Made by a program: the position numbers and the translations under genes. A DNA stretch of 55,501 bases, from contig JAJFLZ010000025.1 in assembly GCA_021772435.1 (NCBI GenBank), positions 1 through 55,501 of the forward strand. Direction: 5' to 3'. This document shows positions 17,977 to 26,020 of the stretch, one piece after another (position 1 is the first letter of the stretch; the number at the start of each line of letters is the position of its first letter). Origin of the DNA: Chlamydiota bacterium. GTDB taxonomy: Bacteria; Chlamydiota; Chlamydiia; Chlamydiales; JACKPQ01. The notes beneath the pieces were generated by a model. It was not told where the DNA came from. It saw nothing but the letters and a program-made list of their open reading frames with translations, and did no database searches.

Positions 17977-18753
17977 TTGGCTAATCAATCACTAAAAGAC
18001 GTCACCGTCAAAGACTTAATCGAATCAGGAGCTCATTTTGGGCACCAACGTCAACGCTGGAACCCAAAAATGAAACCCTACATTTTTGAAGAGCGCGGCG
18101 GTATTTACATCATCGATCTAGCAAAAACCGTTAAACAACTGCGCAAATGCGTAGAGGTTGTCGAGCAAACGATAGAGAAAAAACAAAGTATTTTATTCAT
18201 CGGCACCAAAAAACAAGCCAAAATCGTTGTCAAAGAATGCGCTGAAAACTGCGGCGAATTCTACGTTTGTGAGCGCTGGCTTGGCGGAATGTTGACAAAC
18301 CTTTCAACGATCAGAAAATCTGTCAAAACACTTGAGCGCATCGAAAAACGCGTTGCCTCTGGAGTAGCAGAAGGCCTGAAGAAAAAAGAAATTTCCGTGA
18401 TGACAAAGGAGCAAGATAAACTCGATCGCAACCTTTCTGGGATTCGCTCAATGCGCAAAGCACCGGGCCTCGTAGTTATCGTTGACCCTAGCAAAGAGCA
18501 CATTGCTGTTGCGGAAGCCAAAAAACTCGGCATTCCTGTCATGGCTATAGTTGACACCAACTGTAATCCTGACAACATCGACTACGTAATTCCTGCTAAT
18601 GACGACGCCCTCAAAAGCATCAAACTCATTCTTCAAGCACTAGCAACTGCTATTACGGAGAAAAAAACTGCGCTTAATATTTCATTTAAGACAGAAGAAA
18701 CTCCAACTCCAAAAGTCGAAGAGACAAAAGAAGAAGGAGAGACCAATGAGTAA
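17977..18753 (+). CDS. rpsB: 30S ribosomal protein S2
   Basis: 258 aa from TTG 17977. The start is chosen because GAGG (17968-17971) sits at the right distance and the conserved S2 N-terminus (VKDLIESGAHFGHQ) follows; the longer frame to ATG 17830 begins inside tRNA-Gly and cannot be right. Motifs: RRWNPKMKP-like QRWNPKMKPYIFEERGGIYI, CERWLGGMLTN, and GIPVMAIVDTNCNPDNIDYV. The Glu/Lys/Thr-rich C-terminal tail is typical of environmental forms. It overlaps tsf by 8 bp. Confidence 0.97.
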   Translation: MANQSLKDVTVKDLIESGAHFGHQRQRWNPKMKPYIFEERGGIYIIDLAKTVKQLRKCVEVVEQTIEKKQSILFIGTKKQAKIVVKECAENCGEFYVCERWLGGMLTNLSTIRKSVKTLERIEKRVASGVAEGLKKKEISVMTKEQDKLDRNLSGIRSMRKAPGLVVIVDPSKEHIAVAEAKKLGIPVMAIVDTNCNPDNIDYVIPANDDALKSIKLILQALATAITEKKTALNISFKTEETPTPKVEETKEEGETNE

Positions 18754-19597
18754 AGTCACAGCTGATATGGTTAAAACGCTGCGCGAGCGCACAGGCGTTG
18801 GCATGAGCAAATGCAAAAAAGCTCTCGATGAAGCTGATGGCGATATGGAACAAGCGATCGCGAACCTGCGAAAAGCTGGCATGGCGTCTGCTGTCAAAAA
18901 AGAAGGTCGAGAAGCTAACGAAGGTCTTATCGGATCAAGCGAAACAGACGACACAATCGCTCTTTTAGAGATCAATGCTGAGACAGATTTCGTCATACAA
19001 AACGAAAAATTCCAAGACTTCCTCAAACACCTATGCGAAGACCTGGCTAAAACGAAACCTAGCAATCTCGAAGTGTTCCTTGCTCAAACCTACAGCCAAA
19101 ACCCCGATGCATCTGTTGAAGAAGCAAGAGCTGAGCTCGTTTTAAGCCTTGGAGAAAACATCCAAATCAAGCGTTTTGAATTAATCAACAAAGAAAACGG
19201 CCACTCGTACGGTGTATACTCACACATGGGCGGACGTATCCTTACACTTGTTGAAATCGGTGGCGATAGCGATCAACAGCAGCTAGCGAAAGACATCGCG
19301 ATGCACATTGCCGCAGAAGCACCTGAATTCCTAAATCCAGATGACATTTCATCTGATGTCCTTGCTCGCGAAATGGATATTGCTAAAAGCCAAATCGGCG
19401 ATAAACCAGAGTATGTGATCGACAAGATTTTAGAAGGAAAGATGAACAGCTTTTATGAGCAGTCTTGCCTTACGAAACAAAAATTTGTCAAAGATCCTAG
19501 TCTAACAGTTGAAAAACTCGTGGAAGAAGCTGGTAAAAAGGCCTCTCAGCCTTTGCAAATCGTACGCTTCTTGCGCTGGCAGATCGGCCGAGGCTAA
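18746..19597 (+). CDS. tsf: Elongation factor Ts
   Basis: 283 aa, matching the roughly 282-aa chlamydial form. Nucleotide-exchange factor for EF-Tu. The N-terminal UBA-like domain has LRERTGVGMSKCKKALDEA; the core has LLEINAETDFV, HMGGRILTLVEIGG and MHIAAEAPEFL. A strong ribosome-binding site (AGAAGGAGAG) lies inside the end of rpsB. The order rpsB-tsf-pyrH-frr is conserved in Chlamydiae. Confidence 0.97.
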   Translation: MSKVTADMVKTLRERTGVGMSKCKKALDEADGDMEQAIANLRKAGMASAVKKEGREANEGLIGSSETDDTIALLEINAETDFVIQNEKFQDFLKHLCEDLAKTKPSNLEVFLAQTYSQNPDASVEEARAELVLSLGENIQIKRFELINKENGHSYGVYSHMGGRILTLVEIGGDSDQQQLAKDIAMHIAAEAPEFLNPDDISSDVLAREMDIAKSQIGDKPEYVIDKILEGKMNSFYEQSCLTKQKFVKDPSLTVEKLVEEAGKKASQPLQIVRFLRWQIGRG

Positions 19598-19615
19598 ACA
19601 AAAAGGATTTTTCCT

Positions 19616-20317
19616 GTGGCAAGCCCCAAGCGGATCATTCTCAAGCTCTCAGGCGAGGCGTTTGGCCGTTCACATGAAGCTGTCCACACCATTGCATCTA
19701 CTGTTGCCGAGCTAAAATCAACCGATATTCAAGTTGGAATCGTTGTAGGTGGCGGAAATATTTTCCGTGGCTACCAGGCGCAAGATTTTGGCTTTGAAAG
19801 AGCTCCTGCAGACTCTGTTGGTATGCTAGCTACTGTCATTAACGGTCTTATTTTAGCTCAAGCCTTAAACACCCTCGGTTGCACAACACGTGTCATGTCC
19901 TCATTTGCCATCCCTGGGATTACAGAGCTCTACCACTGGCAAAGTGCCAAAAGATTTTTAGAGCGCGGTGAATACGTCGTTTTTGTTGGTGGCACTGGAA
20001 ATCCTTACTTTACAACCGACACAACAGGGGCATTGCGAGCCAGTGAAATGGGAGCGGATCTTTTGCTAAAAGCAACAAAAGTTGATGGTATCTACGATTC
20101 AGATCCGAAAAATAACAAAGACGCCACAAAATTTCAAAATATCACCTTTGAAGAGGCGCTCACACGCGACCTCAAAGTCATGGATGGAGCAGCGATTGCC
20201 CTTTGTAGGGATAACAACATCCCTATCTATGTCTTTGACCTCTTTGCTAAGGATGGATTAAAACACGCAGCAATGCAGCAGACAGGTGGAACTCTTGTCA
20301 GTGGAGACAAAAAATGA
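19616..20317 (+). CDS. pyrH: UMP kinase
   Basis: 233 aa from GTG 19616, with AAAGGA upstream. Phosphorylates UMP to UDP. Amino-acid-kinase fold: RIILKLSGEAFG, VGIVVGGGNIFRG, VFVGGTGNPYFTTDTTGALRA (UMP site, split over two segments), and LLKATKVDGIYDSDP. It overlaps frr by 4 bp. Confidence 0.96.
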   Translation: MASPKRIILKLSGEAFGRSHEAVHTIASTVAELKSTDIQVGIVVGGGNIFRGYQAQDFGFERAPADSVGMLATVINGLILAQALNTLGCTTRVMSSFAIPGITELYHWQSAKRFLERGEYVVFVGGTGNPYFTTDTTGALRASEMGADLLLKATKVDGIYDSDPKNNKDATKFQNITFEEALTRDLKVMDGAAIALCRDNNIPIYVFDLFAKDGLKHAAMQQTGGTLVSGDKK

Positions 20318-20856
20318 CAATTAAAGAGCAGACAAAATCAAAAATGGAATCTACGCTAGATCACCTAGCCAAGGAGCTTGGAAATCTGCGAACAGGACGC
20401 GCTAACCCATCGGTATTAGATGGTGTTAACGTCGATGTTTACGGCACTAACATGCGTATTCGTGACTTAGCAAGTGTCACAACTCCAGAGCCGCGTCAAA
20501 TCCTCATCACACCCTTTGATAGATCGACAGCAGGACCGATCTCAAAAGGCATTGAAAAAGCAAACATTGGCCTTCAGCCTATCTTAGAAGAGGGAATTGT
20601 CCGAGTTAACGTTCCTCCGATGGATGAGCAGCAGCGTCGCGATACAGTCAAATTCGGCAAGAAAAAATGTGAAGAAGCAAAAGTTGCCATCCGAGAAATT
20701 CGTCGCAAAAGCAACGAGCAACTCGATGCCGATAAAGACCTGACCGAAGATCAGATTCGCGGTGGTAAGAAAAAAGTTCAAGAACTCACCGATGAATACT
20801 GTAAAATGATCGATGAGATGTTTACGAAAAAAGAAAAAGAGGTTATGACGGTTTAG
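20314..20856 (+). CDS. frr: Ribosome recycling factor
   Basis: 180 aa, usual length. With EF-G it splits post-termination ribosomes. Three-helix bundle with LGNLRTGRANPSVLDGV, PEPRQILITPFDRS, VNVPPMDEQQRRDTVKF and a helical C-terminal half. The ATGA overlap with pyrH shows coupling. Last gene of the operon; a tRNA promoter begins 2 bp after its stop. Confidence 0.97.
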   Translation: MTIKEQTKSKMESTLDHLAKELGNLRTGRANPSVLDGVNVDVYGTNMRIRDLASVTTPEPRQILITPFDRSTAGPISKGIEKANIGLQPILEEGIVRVNVPPMDEQQRRDTVKFGKKKCEEAKVAIREIRRKSNEQLDADKDLTEDQIRGGKKKVQELTDEYCKMIDEMFTKKEKEVMTV

Positions 20857-20858
20857 GC

Positions 20859-20888
20859 TTGATGAAAATCTCCCGATCTTTTTATAAT
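20859..20888 (+). promoter_or_regulatory. Candidate sigma-66 promoter of the tRNA-Glu/tRNA-Lys unit
   Basis: TTGATG (20859-20864), an 18-bp spacer, and a consensus TATAAT (20883-20888). It begins right after the frr stop and would initiate about 18 nt before tRNA-Glu. Confidence 0.7.
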
Positions 20889-20912
20889 GAAAGGCTCAGG
20901 TAGATCTTTTAA

Positions 20913-20987
20913 GGCCCCATCGTCTAGCCCGGCCTAGGATACCAGGTTTTCATCCTGATGACAGGGGTTCGAATCCCCTTGGGGTCA
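20913..20987 (+). tRNA. tRNA-Glu (anticodon TTC)
   Basis: 75 nt. Acceptor GGCCCCA/TGGGGTC, GTCTAGC D-arm as in other tRNA-Glu, anticodon loop TTTTCAT (TTC), T-arm AGGGG-TTCGAAT-CCCCT, discriminator A. It lies 9 nt before tRNA-Lys. Confidence 0.95.
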
Positions 20988-20996
20988 TACCTGAAC

Positions 20997-21069
20997 GAGG
21001 CATTAGCTCAGTTGGTAGAGCATCTCCCTTTTAAGGAGAGGGTCGTTGGTTCGAGCCCAACATGCCTCA
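20997..21069 (+). tRNA. tRNA-Lys (anticodon TTT)
   Basis: 73 nt. Acceptor GAGGCAT/ATGCCTC, D-arm GCTC...GAGC, anticodon stem TCTCC/GGAGA with loop CTTTTAA (TTT), T-arm GTTGG-TTCGAGC-CCAAC, discriminator A. Co-transcribed with tRNA-Glu. Confidence 0.96.
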
Positions 21070-21086
21070 ATTCCATTTTTATATTT

Positions 21087-21115
21087 GCGTCGTTAGAGAG
21101 ATTATCTTTCGACGC
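21087..21115 (+). other. Stem-loop downstream of tRNA-Lys
   Basis: GCGTCG (21087-21092) pairs with CGACGC (21110-21115), and an inner AGAGA/TCTTT stem extends it. No T-run follows, so it is not a classic intrinsic terminator. It may protect or process the tRNA transcript, or shape the leader of the Fic gene at 21189. Confidence 0.4.
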
Positions 21116-21188
21116 ATGATTCCCCCCTTCGGAGCACCCTCGGGTCCAAACTAGATCCCTTAAACGCAAATGAAAAAAGAAGGTTCAG

Positions 21189-22208
21189 ATGACATCTTTA
21201 GTATCTTCAGCAAAAGCAATACCTCTATATCTTAACTTGCAACCAACTCCAAGCATAGATGTAATCCAGTTTTATCGTACTGTTCAAAAGCACCTAGCTG
21301 GTAGATCCGAAACACATCCAAAGTTTTTGTCTTGGGTAGTTCAACAGATCGATCTTCCATTTAACACACATGAAGGCTATTTGAAGGCCCTTTATTTCAT
21401 ATCAAATGAATGTCAAAAAGGCGTAAAACTGAAGGATCAAACCCCAGAAGGTTTAATAGACATCATTTTTAAGCTTTACGAGCAAGTTAGCCCCGATCTC
21501 GACGAAGGTTATCGCCAAGGGCGTGCACTAATTATGTATTCAGAGAAACTGCCAAGCAGAGATTGTAAGAATAAGAAAGAGTTTTTTGACCGTGAGTGGG
21601 AGGCGTATTTTACAAAACAAGATAACAAAGAATATCAATATTGGCTAACAATCAAAGACTGCATCTATCACCATTACTGTGATCCTAAAGCCCCAACAGT
21701 AAAATTTAGCCATGAAGACTTTGAGTTTTTGATCAAGCATCAATTTATGTTTTGTCTTGATGTTGATCCAGATGACCTAGAGAAAGAAACAATTAAGTTC
21801 ACCGAAAAATTAAGCCAAAAACTAAAAGAAGAGACAGATCCTTTTTGCATAATGGCTTTTGTTCATTGCAATATTGTCCGTTTACACATCAAAGATGATT
21901 GCAATGGACGTGTGGCGCGCCTTTTAATGCATTGGATTGCTCATGAAATGGGAATTAAACCCATCTTGATTCAAGATGCGCTCGCCTATGATAGGCTGTC
22001 ACTCAATGAGCAAGCAATCGAAGTTGCACTCAGACATTGGAGCAGTGACCAAAAAATCTTATTTGATGGAATGGATCCACAAGTTGCCAAAAAAGTAGAT
22101 TTTCTTGTAAAAATGGCAGTCACAAATATTATTCCTAACCATCCGGAAAAAAAAGCATGTGAGTTACAAGGGCTGCTGGAAGACTTAGATCAAGCTATGG
22201 GTGAGTAA
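21189..22208 (+). CDS. Divergent Fic-domain protein
   Basis: 339 aa. A Fic-like motif reads HIKDDCNGRVAR with His233 and Arg241; the canonical form is HxFx(D/E)GNGRxxR. The catalytic His, the acidic residue, NGR and the last Arg are kept, but Phe becomes Lys and the first Gly becomes Cys. Upstream the context FVHCNIVRLHI fits the helix before the Fic loop. Fic enzymes transfer AMP or other phosphate-containing groups to proteins. No signal peptide; no inhibitory (S/T)xxxE(G/N) motif that I can recognise. No partner antitoxin gene is adjacent. A secreted effector or a housekeeping role are both open. Confidence 0.7.
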   Translation: MTSLVSSAKAIPLYLNLQPTPSIDVIQFYRTVQKHLAGRSETHPKFLSWVVQQIDLPFNTHEGYLKALYFISNECQKGVKLKDQTPEGLIDIIFKLYEQVSPDLDEGYRQGRALIMYSEKLPSRDCKNKKEFFDREWEAYFTKQDNKEYQYWLTIKDCIYHHYCDPKAPTVKFSHEDFEFLIKHQFMFCLDVDPDDLEKETIKFTEKLSQKLKEETDPFCIMAFVHCNIVRLHIKDDCNGRVARLLMHWIAHEMGIKPILIQDALAYDRLSLNEQAIEVALRHWSSDQKILFDGMDPQVAKKVDFLVKMAVTNIIPNHPEKKACELQGLLEDLDQAMGE

Positions 22209-22234
22209 TTCTAGAATTTTAAGTAAGAGGTCAT

Positions 22235-22792
22235 ATGCTAAATAAGATGCGGTGTTTTGGTGATGGGTCAGAAGTTTATTCGCGCTACCATGATAAAGAA
22301 TGGGGCGTGCCAGTTCACGATGATGTGAAGTTTTTCGAAATGCTGATTTTGGAAGGCGCGCAGGCGGGTTTAAGTTGGGAAACTATTTTAAAAAGACGAG
22401 AAGGCTACCGAGAAGCTTTTCATGGATTTGATCCCAGAAAAGTAGCCTTGATGAGTGATCATACCTTAGAGAAGCTGCGAGAATATCCTGGTATCATCCG
22501 CAATCGGCTCAAAATCTTTAGCGCTAGAGCAAATGCCAAAGTGTTTTTAGAGATCCAAAAAGAGTTTGGGTCATTCGATGCTTATGTCTGGTCATTTGTC
22601 GATGGTAAACCAATGATAGGTAGCTGGAAGCGCAGCGATGATGTGCCTGTTACAACCAGCGAGAGTGATGCCTTATCGAAGGATCTGAAAAAGCGTGGCA
22701 TGTCCTTTGTTGGCTCCACAATCATGTATGCTTTTATGCAAGCAACAGGTCTTGTCAATGATCACCTAGCTAGCTGCGTCTGTCTGCATTAG
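22235..22792 (+). CDS. tag: DNA-3-methyladenine glycosylase I
   Basis: 185 aa, usual length. Excises 3-methyladenine from DNA. Motifs: RCFGDGSEVYSRYHDKEWGV, FEMLILEGAQAGLSWETIL and REAFHGFDP. The zinc ligands are visible as Cys7, His19, His177 and Cys181 (HLASC). The start ATG 22235 has AGAGG upstream. Neighbours are unrelated. Confidence 0.95.
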   Translation: MLNKMRCFGDGSEVYSRYHDKEWGVPVHDDVKFFEMLILEGAQAGLSWETILKRREGYREAFHGFDPRKVALMSDHTLEKLREYPGIIRNRLKIFSARANAKVFLEIQKEFGSFDAYVWSFVDGKPMIGSWKRSDDVPVTTSESDALSKDLKKRGMSFVGSTIMYAFMQATGLVNDHLASCVCLH

Positions 22793-22862
22793 AAATACCG
22801 GACTTTAATTTTAAAAAGTTATACCATTGGCACTCTTGATTTTCAGATATAGAGGTATGAGC

Positions 22863-23720
22863 ATGAGTCAATTCAATTTGGTTCTTATTTATTCAGGTCG
22901 TCAAATCATGGATACACAGGTCGGTCCGTATCCAGAAAGTGTAGAGAAGCTAACTAATCTGTTTAAATTGATTTATAAGGATGTCATTCCCCTTAATGGT
23001 GGGATGTCGCTAGTCACTCGACTAAAAATGGTTTCGCCCAAATCCACACTTTTAGTGATTCCATCGGGTGAGAGCACAAAACTTGATGAAGCATTGTCTC
23101 AGGGAGAAATTCAGATGATACAAGCAACAGTAGAGCAAGGTCTTTCTCTTTTGGCTGTTGGCGGTGCTGCTTATTGGGCTTCCAAAACACGCATTTGGAG
23201 CGATATGTGTGCTCATCAACCCGATTGCCGAGATCCAATTATTAAAAGCAGCAAATGTCCCATTTTTCCTGGTGTTGCAAAAGGACCGCTCTTGCCATTT
23301 CCAGGACAAAGCTACGATCCCGCTTTTTTCCGCGGAGCTGCAACTATTGAGTGTGAAGGTAAGAAGATTCATATCCCTTTAAAGGCCTCTGGAACTTTTG
23401 AATTTGAAAGCTCTCAGAAAATTAAAGTCCTTGCTGGATATGTGGAAAAGAATCAGCTAAATGCAAAAAGACAGCCAGCTATCATTGGGTGCTCTTTTGG
23501 CACAGGAAAAGCAGTCTTGTCGATGGTTCAGCTGGGCTATCACCCAGATGATTTGGATGTTAAAGCCCACAAAAATGCCTTTCCAAATTCTGAAATTGAT
23601 TGGCAAGATGCTAAGAATTCGATCAGCCCTATTCAAGATCAAAAAGCGTTTTTGCAAAGCATCTTAAACTATTTCAATTCTAGCGATAGTTCCGCTCACG
23701 ACGTTGTTGCGGGCAAGTAA
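22863..23720 (+). CDS. BPL_N-like (biotin-protein ligase N-terminal, glutamine-amidotransferase-like) protein without nucleophile
   Basis: 285 aa from ATG 22863 (AGAGG at 22851-22855); ATG 22857 is an alternative. The order of blocks, LLVIPSGEST, VEQGLSLLAVGGAAYWASKT and the later IIGCSFGTGKAVLSMVQLGYHPDD, matches the stand-alone 'biotin-protein ligase N-terminal domain' family. In that family a GGxYLGICAGAYYA-type elbow is usual; here the elbow is LAVGGAAYWAS, with no Cys, so amidotransferase chemistry is not expected. No BirA catalytic domain is present. The true role is unknown. Confidence 0.65.
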   Translation: MSQFNLVLIYSGRQIMDTQVGPYPESVEKLTNLFKLIYKDVIPLNGGMSLVTRLKMVSPKSTLLVIPSGESTKLDEALSQGEIQMIQATVEQGLSLLAVGGAAYWASKTRIWSDMCAHQPDCRDPIIKSSKCPIFPGVAKGPLLPFPGQSYDPAFFRGAATIECEGKKIHIPLKASGTFEFESSQKIKVLAGYVEKNQLNAKRQPAIIGCSFGTGKAVLSMVQLGYHPDDLDVKAHKNAFPNSEIDWQDAKNSISPIQDQKAFLQSILNYFNSSDSSAHDVVAGK

Positions 23721-23791
23721 AAATAAACCACACTTTAAAAATACCTGACTTTTTTAAACCTCGCTTTATATTTACCGATGTAGGCGCAGGG

Positions 23792-24742
23792 TTACATTAC
23801 GCCTGGCCAGAATATCGGAATTATAAGCAAGGCAATGGATAAGGTCAGGATAGAGAGAAAGGTGGTTAAGAAGATGAGAGATCCACTTTGGAGCTCAAAG
23901 ACACCGTAGCGCTCGGCGATGATAGAGGTCAATACGCCGCAGGGCATAGCGGAAAGTAAAAAGCCGGCGATGGCCCACTGCGGGTCAACGTGTAAAGCAA
24001 GCATCAGTCCAAGCGTAAGAATTGGTGCGACAAGAAGCTTAAGGGACATGATGACGGCGTAGGCTAAGGGACGGGCAAAAAAATTACCGACTTTGAGATT
24101 GAGGCCTATAGCAAAAAGGGCGCAAGGCACAGCGGCATTGCCCAGCTGGAGACAAAAGGTGTCGACCATTTTGGGCAGGGGTAGGGTCGTTGCTGAATAG
24201 AGAATGCCAATGATAGGTGAGAAAACAGCTGGATTGATGAGGGTTTTTCTCACTGCACCTGTAACAGATAACCAACGGCTTTCACTTTTGGTTGTTTCTA
24301 AATCGAGAAGAAAGAGGGTGACGATAATAGGGATCATAGTTAGCAGATTGCCAAAAGCTGCTGGAACAAGGCCTTTTTGGCCAAAGACGATATAGAGAAA
24401 CGGAATGCCGATGTATCCAGAGTTGGGGAAGCTAGCTGCGCAGGCACGCATAGGATTGAAGAGGTGATTGGGTGGCAGAAAAAGGTAAGAGATGAGGTAC
24501 ATGATGGCAAAGATGATGAGCATGCCGGAGGTAAAGGCGATGATGAATGGGATGTTGATGATAGCCTTAAATTGGCTGGTAGCTAAGGATCGAAAGAGAA
24601 GTGGGGGCAGAGCAAAGTAGAAGACAAAGCGTTGCAGAACATGCGCGCTGTTCATGCCGAGTATTTTGAAACGTGTAGCCAAAAAACCGGCAATTATGAT
24701 CGCAAAAAGGGGAATGATGCCATCGATAATAGGTTCTGCCAC
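23792..24742 (-). CDS. AEC-family transporter (auxin-efflux-carrier/malonate type)
   Basis: 316 aa, about ten hydrophobic segments in two five-helix halves, the AEC/BART layout. Motifs: GIIPLFAIIIAGFLATRF, ACAASFPNSGYIGIPFLYI (the conserved broken helix, Asn-Ser-Gly-Tyr-Ile-Gly-Ile-Pro), INPAVFSPIIGIL and PCGVLTSIIAERYGV. Inner-membrane efflux of organic anions is likely; the substrate is unknown. Single gene, divergent from the porin at 24854. Confidence 0.9.
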   Translation of the reverse strand: MAEPIIDGIIPLFAIIIAGFLATRFKILGMNSAHVLQRFVFYFALPPLLFRSLATSQFKAIINIPFIIAFTSGMLIIFAIMYLISYLFLPPNHLFNPMRACAASFPNSGYIGIPFLYIVFGQKGLVPAAFGNLLTMIPIIVTLFLLDLETTKSESRWLSVTGAVRKTLINPAVFSPIIGILYSATTLPLPKMVDTFCLQLGNAAVPCALFAIGLNLKVGNFFARPLAYAVIMSLKLLVAPILTLGLMLALHVDPQWAIAGFLLSAMPCGVLTSIIAERYGVFELQSGSLIFLTTFLSILTLSIALLIIPIFWPGVM

Positions 24743-24853
24743 ACGCGTGCCTCCAAGGAAAAGCCTGTCAGATGCGTGTTTAGAAGTAAAGTTGAAAATT
24801 TAATTGCCTTATTCGCAAAAAGTACGTAGTGTGGAGAAAAAATGGGAGTCCTG

Positions 24854-26020
24854 ATGAAGCAGTTAGTTTTTTTATCGTTTGTGTGCGTTGTTGTAAATGT
24901 CTTTGCAGATGAACCCTCTTTAGAAGAGCAAATCCAACGTGTATCTGAGCAAAATGTGTATGGACAGTGGCAAGGCGCAAGCCAGAGCGCATCTGTTAAT
25001 TCAGGTTTTGTTTTTGAAGCCGATTTTTTGTATTGGAAAGCTTTAGTTGACGGTCTTGTGTTTTCTCAAAAAATTGACGTGACTGTACCTGCTGCTTTTC
25101 CTGGCACGATTAACGTAGTAGACGATGTCAACGATTTGGATTTTAAGTGGGATCCAGGCTTTAAGCTTGGCGCTGGCTATATTTTTGAAGGGCGTCAGCA
25201 GTGGGCTGCTAAGCTTTTTTGGACTTATTACCACTCGAAAGCGTCAGGCTCTGAAAAGAGCGATCCTGCATTCATTACTGGTACGGGATTAAAGCCTATG
25301 TGGCTTCCCTTTTTAATGGGTTCTATTGCAGACAGAGCTAGGGCGAATTGGTCTTTGAATTATAATGTCTTTGATGCGATGACCGGTAGGGATATGTTTC
25401 TTGGAAGATACGTCTCGATGAATCCTCAGATTGGAATACGAGGGGCTTGGATTAATCAAGATTATCGCGTGAAATATCACGGCGCTTTTACATACAACGA
25501 TGCCGGTGTAGAAAACTTTTTAACTACAGATACCAAGTTTTCGGGCTCGAATGACTTTTCTGGAGCTGGGCTGCGTTTTGGCTCAGACCTGACGTTTTTT
25601 CTGACCAAAAATTTACTCATTCAGGGTAATGGGTTTTTCTCACTTCTTTATGGTGAATTTGAAGTAAAAGAGCTCTATGATGGAGCCTTTATTATAGATC
25701 TAGGCGCGGGTCCTACTTTAGTTCCTGAAGTCATCAGGCTAACCAAAAATTTCAATGCTGTTAAACCTTGTTTGGAAACAGAACTTGGCGGTGTCTGGCA
25801 AATTTTTGCAAAAAATGATCAATACCGATTTTCAATTGGAGCGTTTTATCAGTTTGTGTATTGGTTTGCTCAAAATAATCTTGTGAACCAAATTCTCATG
25901 ATCAATGATTCTCCAATTAACGCCACAGCAATTAATACAAATCGAGATGTCACGAATCTCAACCCAAAAGGGGATTTGCAAATGCAGGGAATTAAGATTC
26001 AGCTGAACTTTGACTTTTAG
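24854..26020 (+). CDS. MOMP-like / Lpg1974-family outer-membrane porin
   Basis: 388 aa from ATG 24854 with GGGAG at 24844-24848; ATG 24842 is an alternative. Signal peptide MKQLVFLSFVCVVVNVFA, then FVFEADFLYWKALVDGLVFS, the first barrel strand block shared with the four porins at 49-55 kb (DFxxW...GL.YA). Alternating amphipathic strands follow, and the protein ends GDLQMQGIKIQLNFDF with a terminal Phe, the outer-membrane insertion signal. It lacks the Cys/Pro-rich N-terminal region of the other four and is the most divergent. The 3' end overlaps the convergent gene by 29 bp. Confidence 0.85.
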   Translation: MKQLVFLSFVCVVVNVFADEPSLEEQIQRVSEQNVYGQWQGASQSASVNSGFVFEADFLYWKALVDGLVFSQKIDVTVPAAFPGTINVVDDVNDLDFKWDPGFKLGAGYIFEGRQQWAAKLFWTYYHSKASGSEKSDPAFITGTGLKPMWLPFLMGSIADRARANWSLNYNVFDAMTGRDMFLGRYVSMNPQIGIRGAWINQDYRVKYHGAFTYNDAGVENFLTTDTKFSGSNDFSGAGLRFGSDLTFFLTKNLLIQGNGFFSLLYGEFEVKELYDGAFIIDLGAGPTLVPEVIRLTKNFNAVKPCLETELGGVWQIFAKNDQYRFSIGAFYQFVYWFAQNNLVNQILMINDSPINATAINTNRDVTNLNPKGDLQMQGIKIQLNFDF

